Assembly (NCBI GenBank): GCA_021785735.1
Contig: JAJYEP010000002.1
Span: forward strand, 1 to 44,015
From: Thermoplasmata archaeon
GTDB taxonomy: Archaea; Thermoplasmatota; Thermoplasmata; Thermoplasmatales; Thermoplasmataceae
Reading direction: 5' to 3'
DNA: 44,015 nucleotides
The notes beneath the pieces are model-generated. The model worked only from the letters and a program-made list of their open reading frames with translations, was not told the origin of the DNA and ran no database searches. Every line of letters begins with the position of its first letter. Position 1 is the first letter of the stretch. Positions 28,302 through 36,818 of the stretch are shown one piece after another. The translations under genes were made by a program, and so were the position numbers.

Positions 28302-29240
28302 ATGCTGGTAAGAGATATAGACAAAAAACTTGACATGAGACTTGTTCTTAAATTGCGTCAAAATGTCGAGTTTTTTGACGCCACAAATGACATAGATGCC
28401 AAGCTACCGGTTTACATATTCAGGTCTCAGGATAACACGACCTGGATGAGTGTCTATTTTCCCAAAGATGCGAAAAACCCGAGGATTTCCCTGATTCTTA
28501 AAAAGTTCAAAGCTGTCTCGAAGGAAGATACCAGCGTGATAGATACCAGAATTAATAATGTAAAGGATCTCGCTGTGATAGAGAAGCTGATGGATCTGCC
28601 ATCCCTTGTCATTAACAGATCCGACATGTCAAAGGGATTTCTCTATGTGTACGCCAGATTTCATCACAGCGATCTCCCCAGGGTATCAAATCTATTATCC
28701 CAGTATACCTCTGACAAGGATAATTCAAGGGTGCAATGGCTCGGTCCAAGCCCTGGAATAATGAAGATAGCGGACTTGGTAAATTCAGAGTACCCAATCT
28801 CGTTCGTGACCTATACCGTGAAAGTGAGCAGAAGGACTCGTGTGCTGTATGAACTGTCAAAGGAACATGGAATTATCGCAGAGGTTAAGAATGCACGAAG
28901 CAAAAAACATGGATTCAGCGTGATTCTCTACTCGGATCACGATCTTACTGGAAAAATAAACGGTGTAAAACAAATATCCGCAGGCGATATGATATATGAG
29001 GCTGACATCAAAAACCGATTCCTTGAGCTGGTCAGGGATGCCTCCAATAAGGAGCACATCATGAGGATGAGATATTTTGTCAGACCACAGGATGGTGCAA
29101 TTGACGTAACTGTGTTCCTTCCCACAGGAAGCATTTACGAATATTATTCAATCCTCTTCGAAGTTGCGAGAAACAACAGAACTATGTTTACAGTGAAGAC
29201 TCTCATGCCGTACAGTCCTGATGTGTGGGAGTTTCTTTAG
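28302..29240 (+). CDS. Hypothetical protein; part resembles ligand-binding region of archaeal Bat-like regulators
   Basis: 312 aa; segment VQWLGPSPGIMKIADLVNSEYPISFVTYTV; no C-terminal HTH recognised. Confidence 0.6.
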   Translation: MLVRDIDKKLDMRLVLKLRQNVEFFDATNDIDAKLPVYIFRSQDNTTWMSVYFPKDAKNPRISLILKKFKAVSKEDTSVIDTRINNVKDLAVIEKLMDLPSLVINRSDMSKGFLYVYARFHHSDLPRVSNLLSQYTSDKDNSRVQWLGPSPGIMKIADLVNSEYPISFVTYTVKVSRRTRVLYELSKEHGIIAEVKNARSKKHGFSVILYSDHDLTGKINGVKQISAGDMIYEADIKNRFLELVRDASNKEHIMRMRYFVRPQDGAIDVTVFLPTGSIYEYYSILFEVARNNRTMFTVKTLMPYSPDVWEFL

Positions 29241-29522
29241 GCGTAAATTCAAAAGATTCAACTGTTGAATCCTCTCCGGATTTTGCCTTTGTCAGAATCT
29301 TAAGCAGGCATTAACTTACTTCACTATTTATGGACAGTATCGGACAAGCCTTGTCATGTGGTCCAGGCGCTTGAAAAATTGGACTCCCTTGCATGCATTC
29401 GTTGCAGTGTCTTCTGTGCACGGAATTAAATAGATACCCTACGTCAAAATTTTCGTAACGATAAAAAAGCTATACAGAACAGATCCCGAACAAAAATTAT
29501 GAAAATTAAATATCGTTAAAAT

Positions 29523-29708
29523 TTAGTATTTCTGCCCGTTGTAGGTTTTTGGGTCAAGATAGAGGACAGAAACAGTAATCGAACTGAGTATCCATATAAG
29601 GGATATTATCAGCAGAAGATAGTTGGGTTCCACCCACAATGCAACTATAAGAAGCATTGCAGGTAGAAGATATTTCAACACTCCCCAGAAATATGCGTAA
29701 AGGTCCAT
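29523..29708 (-). CDS. Small two-TM membrane protein downstream of rpl12
   Basis: 61 aa, hydrophobic, starts a few nt after the rpl12 stop on the same strand. Confidence 0.55.
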   Translation of the reverse strand: MDLYAYFWGVLKYLLPAMLLIVALWVEPNYLLLIISLIWILSSITVSVLYLDPKTYNGQKY

Positions 29709-29716
29709 CTAAACAA

Positions 29717-30034
29717 TCATCCGAAGAGCGAACTTAGTCCAGCCATTGCATCTTCTTCAGAGGCCTCTGATTTCTCTTCCTTCTTCTCCTCTTTCTTTTC
29801 TTCCTTCTTCTTCTCTTCTTTCTTTGGAGCTGAAGGAGCGACCGGGGCTGCTGCCATGGTTGCAGCGTTCTTCAGAACCTCGTCTATCTTTACCTCTTTC
29901 AATCCTGATACCATTGCCTTTATTCTGGCATCGTCCGCTTTGACTCCTGCTTCCTCTAGTACTTTCTTCAGTTTAGCCTCGTCTATCTCCTGCCCAGCTG
30001 AGTGCAGAAGTAGGGCTCCATATATATATTCCAT
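29717..30034 (-). CDS. rpl12: Ribosomal protein L12 (P1/P2-like)
   Basis: [31 protein letters not shown], Ala-rich hinge, K/E tail, GLSSLFG end. Confidence 0.95.
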   Translation of the reverse strand: MEYIYGALLLHSAGQEIDEAKLKKVLEEAGVKADDARIKAMVSGLKEVKIDEVLKNAATMAAAPVAPSAPKKEEKKKEEKKEEKKEEKSEASEEDAMAGLSSLFG

Positions 30035-30049
30035 TCTCTTTTTCCTCCT

Positions 30050-31000
30050 TTATCCAAATAGTGCGCCTAATCCCTGAGACACATCATCTTCAGTATTCTT
30101 GGATGATTCCTCGGGTTTATTAATTTCTTTCTTTTCCTCTTTCACTTCTTCTTCAGTTCCGCCTTCAACCTCAGAGAGCAGAGCATTTGCTTCCCTTATG
30201 GCCTTCAGAATGAAGACGCCCATGTTCTTCTCGTCTATGAAACCTGTCTCCAGTGAGAGAGCCTCCGCGGCTATTCTTCCCTTGACCAGAAGATCGGGTA
30301 TTATTTCAGGTATAAGGAACATGGACTGAAGTGCTGTTTGCTTCGCCTGGGAGTACGCTGTGGCAACATATCCCATAATATCGTTTATTGTTATTGAAAT
30401 CGATTCTTTGGAATAGAACGTGCCTTCTCCATATGCTCCAAGAAGATTGAGTCCTACCGTGAGTGGAAAGATCTCGAGTTTTTCCATGAGTTTGGCCTTT
30501 TCCTTGGAAATGACCTCACCCTTCTTGACAAAAACCGTATCTTTCTTGATTACAATTTTTCCCTTTTCTATTGCAGTTGATAGACCAGCCTTCTGGAATT
30601 CACTTACCATTGGGCCAGGGGGAAAGCTTGTTTCCTTTGCCTCGATAATTATGTCCTCGTCGGCGATTTCCCCGCCTCTTGCTGGTGCCTTCTGCTTGGT
30701 ATGGTTAAGCATTTCGTATAGCTTGAGAGGAGATTCAGATGTTGTTATAAGGGCTACCTGCCCCGATGCGGATTCCTTAAATCTCTCGCCATTTGGAATT
30801 TTGGACTGATCAATGGCTTTCTCCAGAAGTCTGACACGAACCACCTGTATTCTGGCACTTTTCCTGAGATCTTTTCTTATCTGCTGAAGCTGGGAATTCC
30901 TGATTCCCTTTATGCTTGCAACAGCCAGAAGTTTGTTTTCGGAAATCCTCCTGGATAGATCCGAAACCAGTTCTACCTTCCACTGGGCCGCCTTGCTCAT
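30050..31000 (-). CDS. rplP0: Ribosomal protein L10 (P0-like)
   Basis: N-terminal L10 domain KLLAVASIKGIRNSQLQQIRKDLR; C-terminal P-tail QGLGALFG. Confidence 0.95.
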   Translation of the reverse strand: MSKAAQWKVELVSDLSRRISENKLLAVASIKGIRNSQLQQIRKDLRKSARIQVVRVRLLEKAIDQSKIPNGERFKESASGQVALITTSESPLKLYEMLNHTKQKAPARGGEIADEDIIIEAKETSFPPGPMVSEFQKAGLSTAIEKGKIVIKKDTVFVKKGEVISKEKAKLMEKLEIFPLTVGLNLLGAYGEGTFYSKESISITINDIMGYVATAYSQAKQTALQSMFLIPEIIPDLLVKGRIAAEALSLETGFIDEKNMGVFILKAIREANALLSEVEGGTEEEVKEEKKEINKPEESSKNTEDDVSQGLGALFG

Positions 31001-31650
31001 TGCAGATCACCTGTGTTAACCTTTACCGCTTTACCCATTGTGCTCTTGATGTACACTGACTCAATGTTGCCTGTACCTTTCTCAAGCTTTCCGGTGAGCC
31101 TCTTCATGATCGCCAGAATATTCTCCCTGATTTCCTTATCCGACATCTTCTTGGTGCCGACAAGAACATGGAAGGTTCGTCTGTCTCTGCTCCTGACCCT
31201 TACGGTTTTGCGAAGATTTGACACTATTGATGCCGGATCCTGTCCTGGTGGAACCGGTTTTGGTATTTTTCCCCTGGGTCCGAGAACCTGTCCAAGGGTC
31301 TTTCCAACCGTAGCCATGAGCGTTGATTCTGCTATGAAGAAATCCACCTGGTTTGCAATCTTCTTGAAATTTTTTTTGTCCTCAGCAAATTTTGAAAGAT
31401 CTTCCGGACCGTATACAAAGTCGGCGATTCCTTTCGCTTTGGACTTGAGTTCATCAGATCCTATAATCGCCACCTTGGTGTCTTTGCCGCGCCCGTTTGG
31501 CAATATTATCTCCTCATTCACCCTGTTCTTTGGGTCTGCGAGATCGACATCCTTCAAGTTTACTGCCATTTCTATGCTTTCCAGAAATTTTCTTTCCTTT
31601 CCGTTCTGCTTTATTTCCTTTAATGCAAGTGCTAAAGAATCCTCTGCCAA
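30997..31650 (-). CDS. rpl1: Ribosomal protein L1
   Basis: GKTLGQVLGPRGKIPKPVPPGQDP; operon position; TTG start. Confidence 0.95.
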   Translation of the reverse strand: MAEDSLALALKEIKQNGKERKFLESIEMAVNLKDVDLADPKNRVNEEIILPNGRGKDTKVAIIGSDELKSKAKGIADFVYGPEDLSKFAEDKKNFKKIANQVDFFIAESTLMATVGKTLGQVLGPRGKIPKPVPPGQDPASIVSNLRKTVRVRSRDRRTFHVLVGTKKMSDKEIRENILAIMKRLTGKLEKGTGNIESVYIKSTMGKAVKVNTGDLQ

Positions 31651-31698
31651 TTAAATCACCTGAATGTAGTGCTGACGAGATAACCTCTCCTACATCGA

Positions 31699-32169
31699 TT
31701 AAATCTGCATTGATCCTTGCTTAATAAGAGTTTGTATCTCCTTCGGATCCTTGCCGTCCACCGTTATTCCCAGTGAAACGCATGTTCCCAGAACTTCCAT
31801 TACCGCACCCTTGAGGTCATATGACATCATGTCCGAAAGTTTGGCTTTTGCAACATTCTTTATTTGTTCAATAGTGGCATTGCCAGCAATCTGCTCCTTT
31901 TTCTTGCCTGACCCTTTTTCTATGCCAAGTTCCTTTTTTATAAGCGCGGAGGTAGGGGGTATTCCGACTTTTATCTCGTACTTTTTCTGAGCTGGATCTG
32001 TTACTATGACTGAAACTGGGACCTGCATTCCCTGGAATGCTTTGGTCTTCTCGTTTATGTCCTTTATTACCTGTGCAAGATTCAGTCCCAGCGGTCCGAG
32101 AGCTGGACCCAGTGGAGGACCTGTTGTGGCTTTTCCGCCCTCTACCATTGTGTTGATCGTTTGTGGCAT
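31699..32169 (-). CDS. rpl11: Ribosomal protein L11
   Basis: MVEGGKATTGPPLGPALGPLGLNLAQVIKDINEKT. Confidence 0.96.
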   Translation of the reverse strand: MPQTINTMVEGGKATTGPPLGPALGPLGLNLAQVIKDINEKTKAFQGMQVPVSVIVTDPAQKKYEIKVGIPPTSALIKKELGIEKGSGKKKEQIAGNATIEQIKNVAKAKLSDMMSYDLKGAVMEVLGTCVSLGITVDGKDPKEIQTLIKQGSMQI

Positions 32170-32280
32170 TTCAATTACCTGTTCAAGGTGAATTTAAGAT
32201 TTACTATTAATCTTTTTGAATCAAATTTTCACATTGCAATTGATTATTTTCCGGAATCCCTGAATAACCTTCCAGATGAG

Positions 32281-32925
32281 TTAGTCCCTTTCACGCACTT
32301 CATTCAGGAATCCTGAAATAACGCTGAAAAACTCTTCCGGTTTCTCAAGATAAACGGGATGTCCGGCCCCTTCTATAATCTTCAGAACGGACACTTTGCA
32401 GAGGTCTGAGTACTCCTTTGCATGTGCAACAGGAACTGTTTTGTCCCCAGACCCCCATATAAAAAGAACAGGCAGTTTTATCTTTCTCAGATCTTCCTTC
32501 CTGTTTTCAATCCAGGCGGGAGCTGCTGCAATCACACTGGAATGCAGTTCCGGTTGCGAAATAACTGACAAAACTGCCATGCCTCCTCCCATTGAGGCCC
32601 CAAGAATGTGGGCTTTCTGAACCCCTATTGATTCCATATAGTCCCTTATGAACACCGGGCCTTTTTCGATGTTTCCCCTGGAGATCGCGTATTTTTCATT
32701 AGATGAGGACTTACCGAATCCGGGATAATCGGGGGCATAAACACTGAAGCCGATCGATGATAACCTGCTGAAGAGATCCGCTTTATCCCAGTCACCTGAT
32801 GTGTAGGACCAGCCGTGCATGAGAATTATGCTTTGCCTTTTGTCTTTTACGTTTGAAAACCTGTGAAAGACCTTCCCGTTTCCAACGGAAACAAATTCCC
32901 CTTCAATACTATGATACATAAGCAT
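32281..32925 (-). CDS. Alpha/beta hydrolase
   Basis: LMHGWSYTSGDW, nucleophile elbow GASMGGG, late D and H residues (GSGDKTVP, GAGHPV). Confidence 0.85.
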   Translation of the reverse strand: MLMYHSIEGEFVSVGNGKVFHRFSNVKDKRQSIILMHGWSYTSGDWDKADLFSRLSSIGFSVYAPDYPGFGKSSSNEKYAISRGNIEKGPVFIRDYMESIGVQKAHILGASMGGGMAVLSVISQPELHSSVIAAAPAWIENRKEDLRKIKLPVLFIWGSGDKTVPVAHAKEYSDLCKVSVLKIIEGAGHPVYLEKPEEFFSVISGFLNEVRERD

Positions 32926-32982
32926 CCAATCGCACTAATTCTTATAAAGTGCACGCGCAATATGATAGCGTATTCCCCTGAT

Positions 32983-33810
32983 TCACCCTTGTGAAGAAGT
33001 CTCCGCATCCTTGATATCGCAGTCCAATGCTATTCCAGAACGCTTCAGATTGTCCATTTCCAGGCTGAGGAATGTGTACCTTGATCTGATCTCGTTCAGA
33101 TTCTTTTCAAGGAATTTTTCCTTTGATCTGGATCTGTACGGTGTGAATCTCACAGATTCGTAATTTATATCCATGAGTATAAGGGATTGTGGAATTGCGA
33201 TCCTTCCATACCTTTCAGAGGTAACAAAGGGATCAGAATCGTCCGGGTGTTCAGAATGCTGTACCGCATAAGCCATGATTGTTCTTATCTGCTGCCAGAG
33301 AAAACTCTGAGCATAGAAATCAATGAATGTGGATCTGTTTTCAGATCCGACCTCTATCTTGCTTATGCTTCTGATTGTGTTCCTCCCGTCGCTGCGGCAG
33401 TAATTCCTGAAGTCGTGCGTCCCCAGGAACTTTTCCAGAACATGCCTGAGACCTTCTACCCCGACATCCTGGAGCAGATAATACCTGTACCACTTCATTG
33501 TGCAGTGTCTCGGGTTGAATTTTTCATCTACCACTGCAAAAGAATGAAAAGACATGTCGGTGATCCGTGAGTTCAGGATTCCCATGAGTTTTTCAATGCG
33601 ATCCCCGTATTCCACAGAGAAAACATTGGATACGGCGCTTACGCCCCTGTCTGTCCTGGCTGCCGATCTTATTTCAGAATTGATGCCCAGATTCTCGATT
33701 TCTCTCTGAATGGAATCCTCGACGCTTCTTTCACCGTTGCCTCTCTGATATCCTGAAAATCTTGTGCCGTCATAACTGAACTTGATAATGTATTTCATCA
33801 TGATCCTCAT
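32983..33810 (-). CDS. truA: tRNA pseudouridine synthase A
   Basis: YDGTRFSGYQRG, AARTDRGVSAVSN catalytic Asp motif; ATG at 33798 is a plausible alternative start. Confidence 0.92.
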   Translation of the reverse strand: MRIMMKYIIKFSYDGTRFSGYQRGNGERSVEDSIQREIENLGINSEIRSAARTDRGVSAVSNVFSVEYGDRIEKLMGILNSRITDMSFHSFAVVDEKFNPRHCTMKWYRYYLLQDVGVEGLRHVLEKFLGTHDFRNYCRSDGRNTIRSISKIEVGSENRSTFIDFYAQSFLWQQIRTIMAYAVQHSEHPDDSDPFVTSERYGRIAIPQSLILMDINYESVRFTPYRSRSKEKFLEKNLNEIRSRYTFLSLEMDNLKRSGIALDCDIKDAETSSQG

Positions 33811-34796
33811 TGAGTAATGCCAATGGTGATAAACTGATTTTCATAGCGGGCATGGGAGTGGCAGGTTCATATCTTGCGAGAAGGCTCCGCGACAATGGTT
33901 TTGATGTGGAGTGCCATGATCCCAGAAGGAGCGATTACTATTTACCCTGCGGCTATGCGACCAACAGAAATCTTCTCCGTAGGGCCCTTGAGCGCGTGAA
34001 TATGGATCCTGACGGATATATAATGTCTGAGGCAGATCACGTTTACCTGTCCTCGGACAGATTTGAGATCGAATTTGGATCATCGGGTTTGTGCACAATA
34101 GACAAGAAAAGAATGATAGAGGACATGAATTCTGGAATTGAAGTCTTCCCTTCAAAACTTATCCCTGAAGCCGATTCCATGACGGTCGACGCCACGGGAA
34201 TCTCCAGAGGATTGATAGGTAAATCAGAGAACGATTACAGCATGATCGCAAAGGAATATCTCTGTGAAAGCGGCGATCATGATGATTTCTATTTTCACTA
34301 TTTTCCAGAGGGTAGAGGATATTACTGGGAATTTCCGCTTGGCAACAGATGGCATATCGGGGCAGGTTCATCTGACCCGAAACTTATTGATCAGTACCTG
34401 GGCAACAGGAAGAGGATTCTTGTCACGGGTAGAAGAATCAGGCTCAGGCCGCTGTTTCAGGAGTCAGTTGCCGGAAACGTGATAGCTGTTGGGGAGGCTG
34501 CCGGCTGTGTATCACCGATCACTGGAGAAGGGATCATGCCCTCATTGAGGAGCGCGGAATGCCTGTTCAAAGCCATCTCAGGATATGACGATATCCGGAA
34601 GATCAGAGAGAGATACCTTTCCTGCCTCTACAGTGAGATGGGGTATTACTATGATCTCTTCAACCTGCTGAAAAAGTCCCAGAATGGCCGTTTAAGAGAT
34701 ATATCTAACCTGAAGAACATCAACATTGTGAGAAAAGATTTGAGAGATTTTGGCATCCGGGTGAGTTTTGCCAGACTCCTGCGAAATTTCCTCTGA
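33810..34796 (+). CDS. FAD-dependent oxidoreductase, geranylgeranyl reductase family-like
   Basis: IAGMGVAGSYLARRLRDNGFDVECHD; VAGNVIAVGEAAGCVSPITGEGIMPSLRSA. Confidence 0.8.
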   Translation: MSNANGDKLIFIAGMGVAGSYLARRLRDNGFDVECHDPRRSDYYLPCGYATNRNLLRRALERVNMDPDGYIMSEADHVYLSSDRFEIEFGSSGLCTIDKKRMIEDMNSGIEVFPSKLIPEADSMTVDATGISRGLIGKSENDYSMIAKEYLCESGDHDDFYFHYFPEGRGYYWEFPLGNRWHIGAGSSDPKLIDQYLGNRKRILVTGRRIRLRPLFQESVAGNVIAVGEAAGCVSPITGEGIMPSLRSAECLFKAISGYDDIRKIRERYLSCLYSEMGYYYDLFNLLKKSQNGRLRDISNLKNINIVRKDLRDFGIRVSFARLLRNFL

Positions 34797-36764
34797 TCAG
34801 ATCACTCCGCCGTCAACCGGGATCATCGCATCCGTTGTGGCACCGAATATCTCGTCGTTCAGCAGCGAGATGAGAACATTTGCCACGTGCTCTGGTAAAA
34901 CCTCGACCCTGAGCAGATTGGAACGCTTGTATTCATCGACCGTCTGCTTCTTTGCCTGCGCCCTTTTTTCGAGAACCCCGTTGGCCCATATCTTGGAGCC
35001 CTTGAAAATCTTGTCAGGGTTGATGATGTTTGCCCTTATTCCATATGGCCCGCCCTCCTTTGCCACGTAATGGCATATCTGCGCTGAGAAGGCCTTGGAG
35101 GAACCGTATGAGAGCATCCCAACGCCTGGATGGGTGAGATTCTTGGTTATGTTGAACACGACGTTTCCCCCGATTTTCTGGGCTTTCATTATGATGAATG
35201 CCTCCCTGGTCATGAGAAAAACGCCCATTGAGTTCACCCTGAAGCTCAACTCAACATCTTCCACCGTCGTCTCATCGATGGGTGCTGTCCTGAGGACGCC
35301 TGCATTGTTGAAAAGAACATCCACACCGCCATACCCTTGGACAATGTCCCTGTAGAGTGTGGATACGTCTTTCTCCTTTGATATGTCAACGACAGCGGGA
35401 TACACGTTTGCCCTGATCTGCGGATCCATTGAATTGACGACATTCTTCAGATCCGGATCGATGTCGCACGCAACGACAATGGACCCGTTCTGGGACAGTC
35501 TGATTGCAGCCTCCAGTCCTATTCCGCTTGCCGCTCCCGTGACGACTGAAACCGATCCCTGGAGATTCTTGTATACTGTCTTCTTCAGTTTCGCCTCCTC
35601 GAGGGGCCAGTATTCCATGTCGTAGGCTTCCTGTCTTGTTATGAATTCATGCCTGCCTATTGATCTTGCGAGAGAATTAACCTTCATGCTGTGGATGAAC
35701 TGATCCATGACAATGGAAGCCTCCTTCTGGCTTATCCCGGAAGTGATGATGCCCCAGCCCCTGATTACTATAATGGTTGGATATGGATCGTGCATGGGAA
35801 AACCCTTCACGTACTTTCCGTACTCAGCGGTGTAGTTTTCCGCAAAGGAGTCTATCTGTTTCAGTAGATCGTCGATTTTCTCGCAGTAAAGGTAGTCATA
35901 CTTTGTCCTGATGAGCATGTCAGGTGTGGCTGGGCCTGATTTCTGGAAGATCATTGCTTCCTCTGACTGTGCGATCCTCATTGCGGTTTCATCCCTCCTG
36001 ACCATGAGGATTTTCTTCCTCCTCTTTGAAAGTGATCCCCTGATCCTGGGAAGCCATTCCTGATAATTGATCTCGATACTATCGAACCTTTTGGCCAGTA
36101 TGTTCTTTTCAGCATTGCTGAGATATTTCTCTGCGCTGCTCACAATGGCAATGTGATTTTCATAGCTTTCCCTGGCAGTTTCGCCGAACGTGAAAAGTCC
36201 ATGTTTCTCGAGAATTATTCCCCTGATGCCGCCGGATATTTTTGGAATGACATTGAGAACCGCCTTCGCAAGCTTGAATCCTGGTGGAATATACGGAAGA
36301 ACGATAACGTTGCCCATAATGGATGCAATATCACTCTGGCTCTTTCCGGAGTTTGTTATGGCGAGAATGGCATCGGAGTGTGAATGATCCACAAATTTTG
36401 CAGGTATGAATGCATGCAGAAATGACTCCACTGAAGGGGAAGCCTCGGAAGGATCGACCATGCTCTTTCTCAGGTACGATACCATCTCCTCGTCGCTCAT
36501 CCCTTCTATGCTGGAAGCTGCCCTGAGGTCCTCAAGACGGAGTCCGGTGAAACCTTTTCTTTCAATGGTCGCCAGATCCGATCCGCTTCCCTTTACTCTC
36601 AGAACCTCAATTGATCTGCCGGTATGATCCTTTTCTTTCACCTTGACAGAGGTGTTTCCGCCTCCATGCAGAACAAGGGTGTCTTCTGACCCAAGCAGGC
36701 GTGATGAGTAAACTCTCTCCTCCAGTGAATCTTTAAATTTCTCTTCCTTCCATCTGGACTCCAT
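34797..36764 (-). CDS. Bifunctional aldolase/short-chain dehydrogenase (rhamnulose-1-phosphate aldolase / alcohol dehydrogenase type)
   Basis: N-terminal class II aldolase region VDHSHSDAILAITNS; C-terminal SDR VSVVTGAASGIGLEAAIRL, FNNAGVLRT, YGSSKAF. Confidence 0.85.
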   Translation of the reverse strand: MESRWKEEKFKDSLEERVYSSRLLGSEDTLVLHGGGNTSVKVKEKDHTGRSIEVLRVKGSGSDLATIERKGFTGLRLEDLRAASSIEGMSDEEMVSYLRKSMVDPSEASPSVESFLHAFIPAKFVDHSHSDAILAITNSGKSQSDIASIMGNVIVLPYIPPGFKLAKAVLNVIPKISGGIRGIILEKHGLFTFGETARESYENHIAIVSSAEKYLSNAEKNILAKRFDSIEINYQEWLPRIRGSLSKRRKKILMVRRDETAMRIAQSEEAMIFQKSGPATPDMLIRTKYDYLYCEKIDDLLKQIDSFAENYTAEYGKYVKGFPMHDPYPTIIVIRGWGIITSGISQKEASIVMDQFIHSMKVNSLARSIGRHEFITRQEAYDMEYWPLEEAKLKKTVYKNLQGSVSVVTGAASGIGLEAAIRLSQNGSIVVACDIDPDLKNVVNSMDPQIRANVYPAVVDISKEKDVSTLYRDIVQGYGGVDVLFNNAGVLRTAPIDETTVEDVELSFRVNSMGVFLMTREAFIIMKAQKIGGNVVFNITKNLTHPGVGMLSYGSSKAFSAQICHYVAKEGGPYGIRANIINPDKIFKGSKIWANGVLEKRAQAKKQTVDEYKRSNLLRVEVLPEHVANVLISLLNDEIFGATTDAMIPVDGGVI

Positions 36765-36818
36765 GCTTCGTAATCACGCCGCAAACTAATAATTATTCAC
36801 TTGAAGCGGGTATCCTGA

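Noticed and set aside
31013-31654. 213-aa + strand ORF opposite rpl1 (and similar + ORFs opposite rpl10/rpl12/rpl11)
   Set aside because: Shadow ORFs antisense to clearly conserved ribosomal proteins; Ser/Leu/Phe-rich composition typical of reverse-frame translation.
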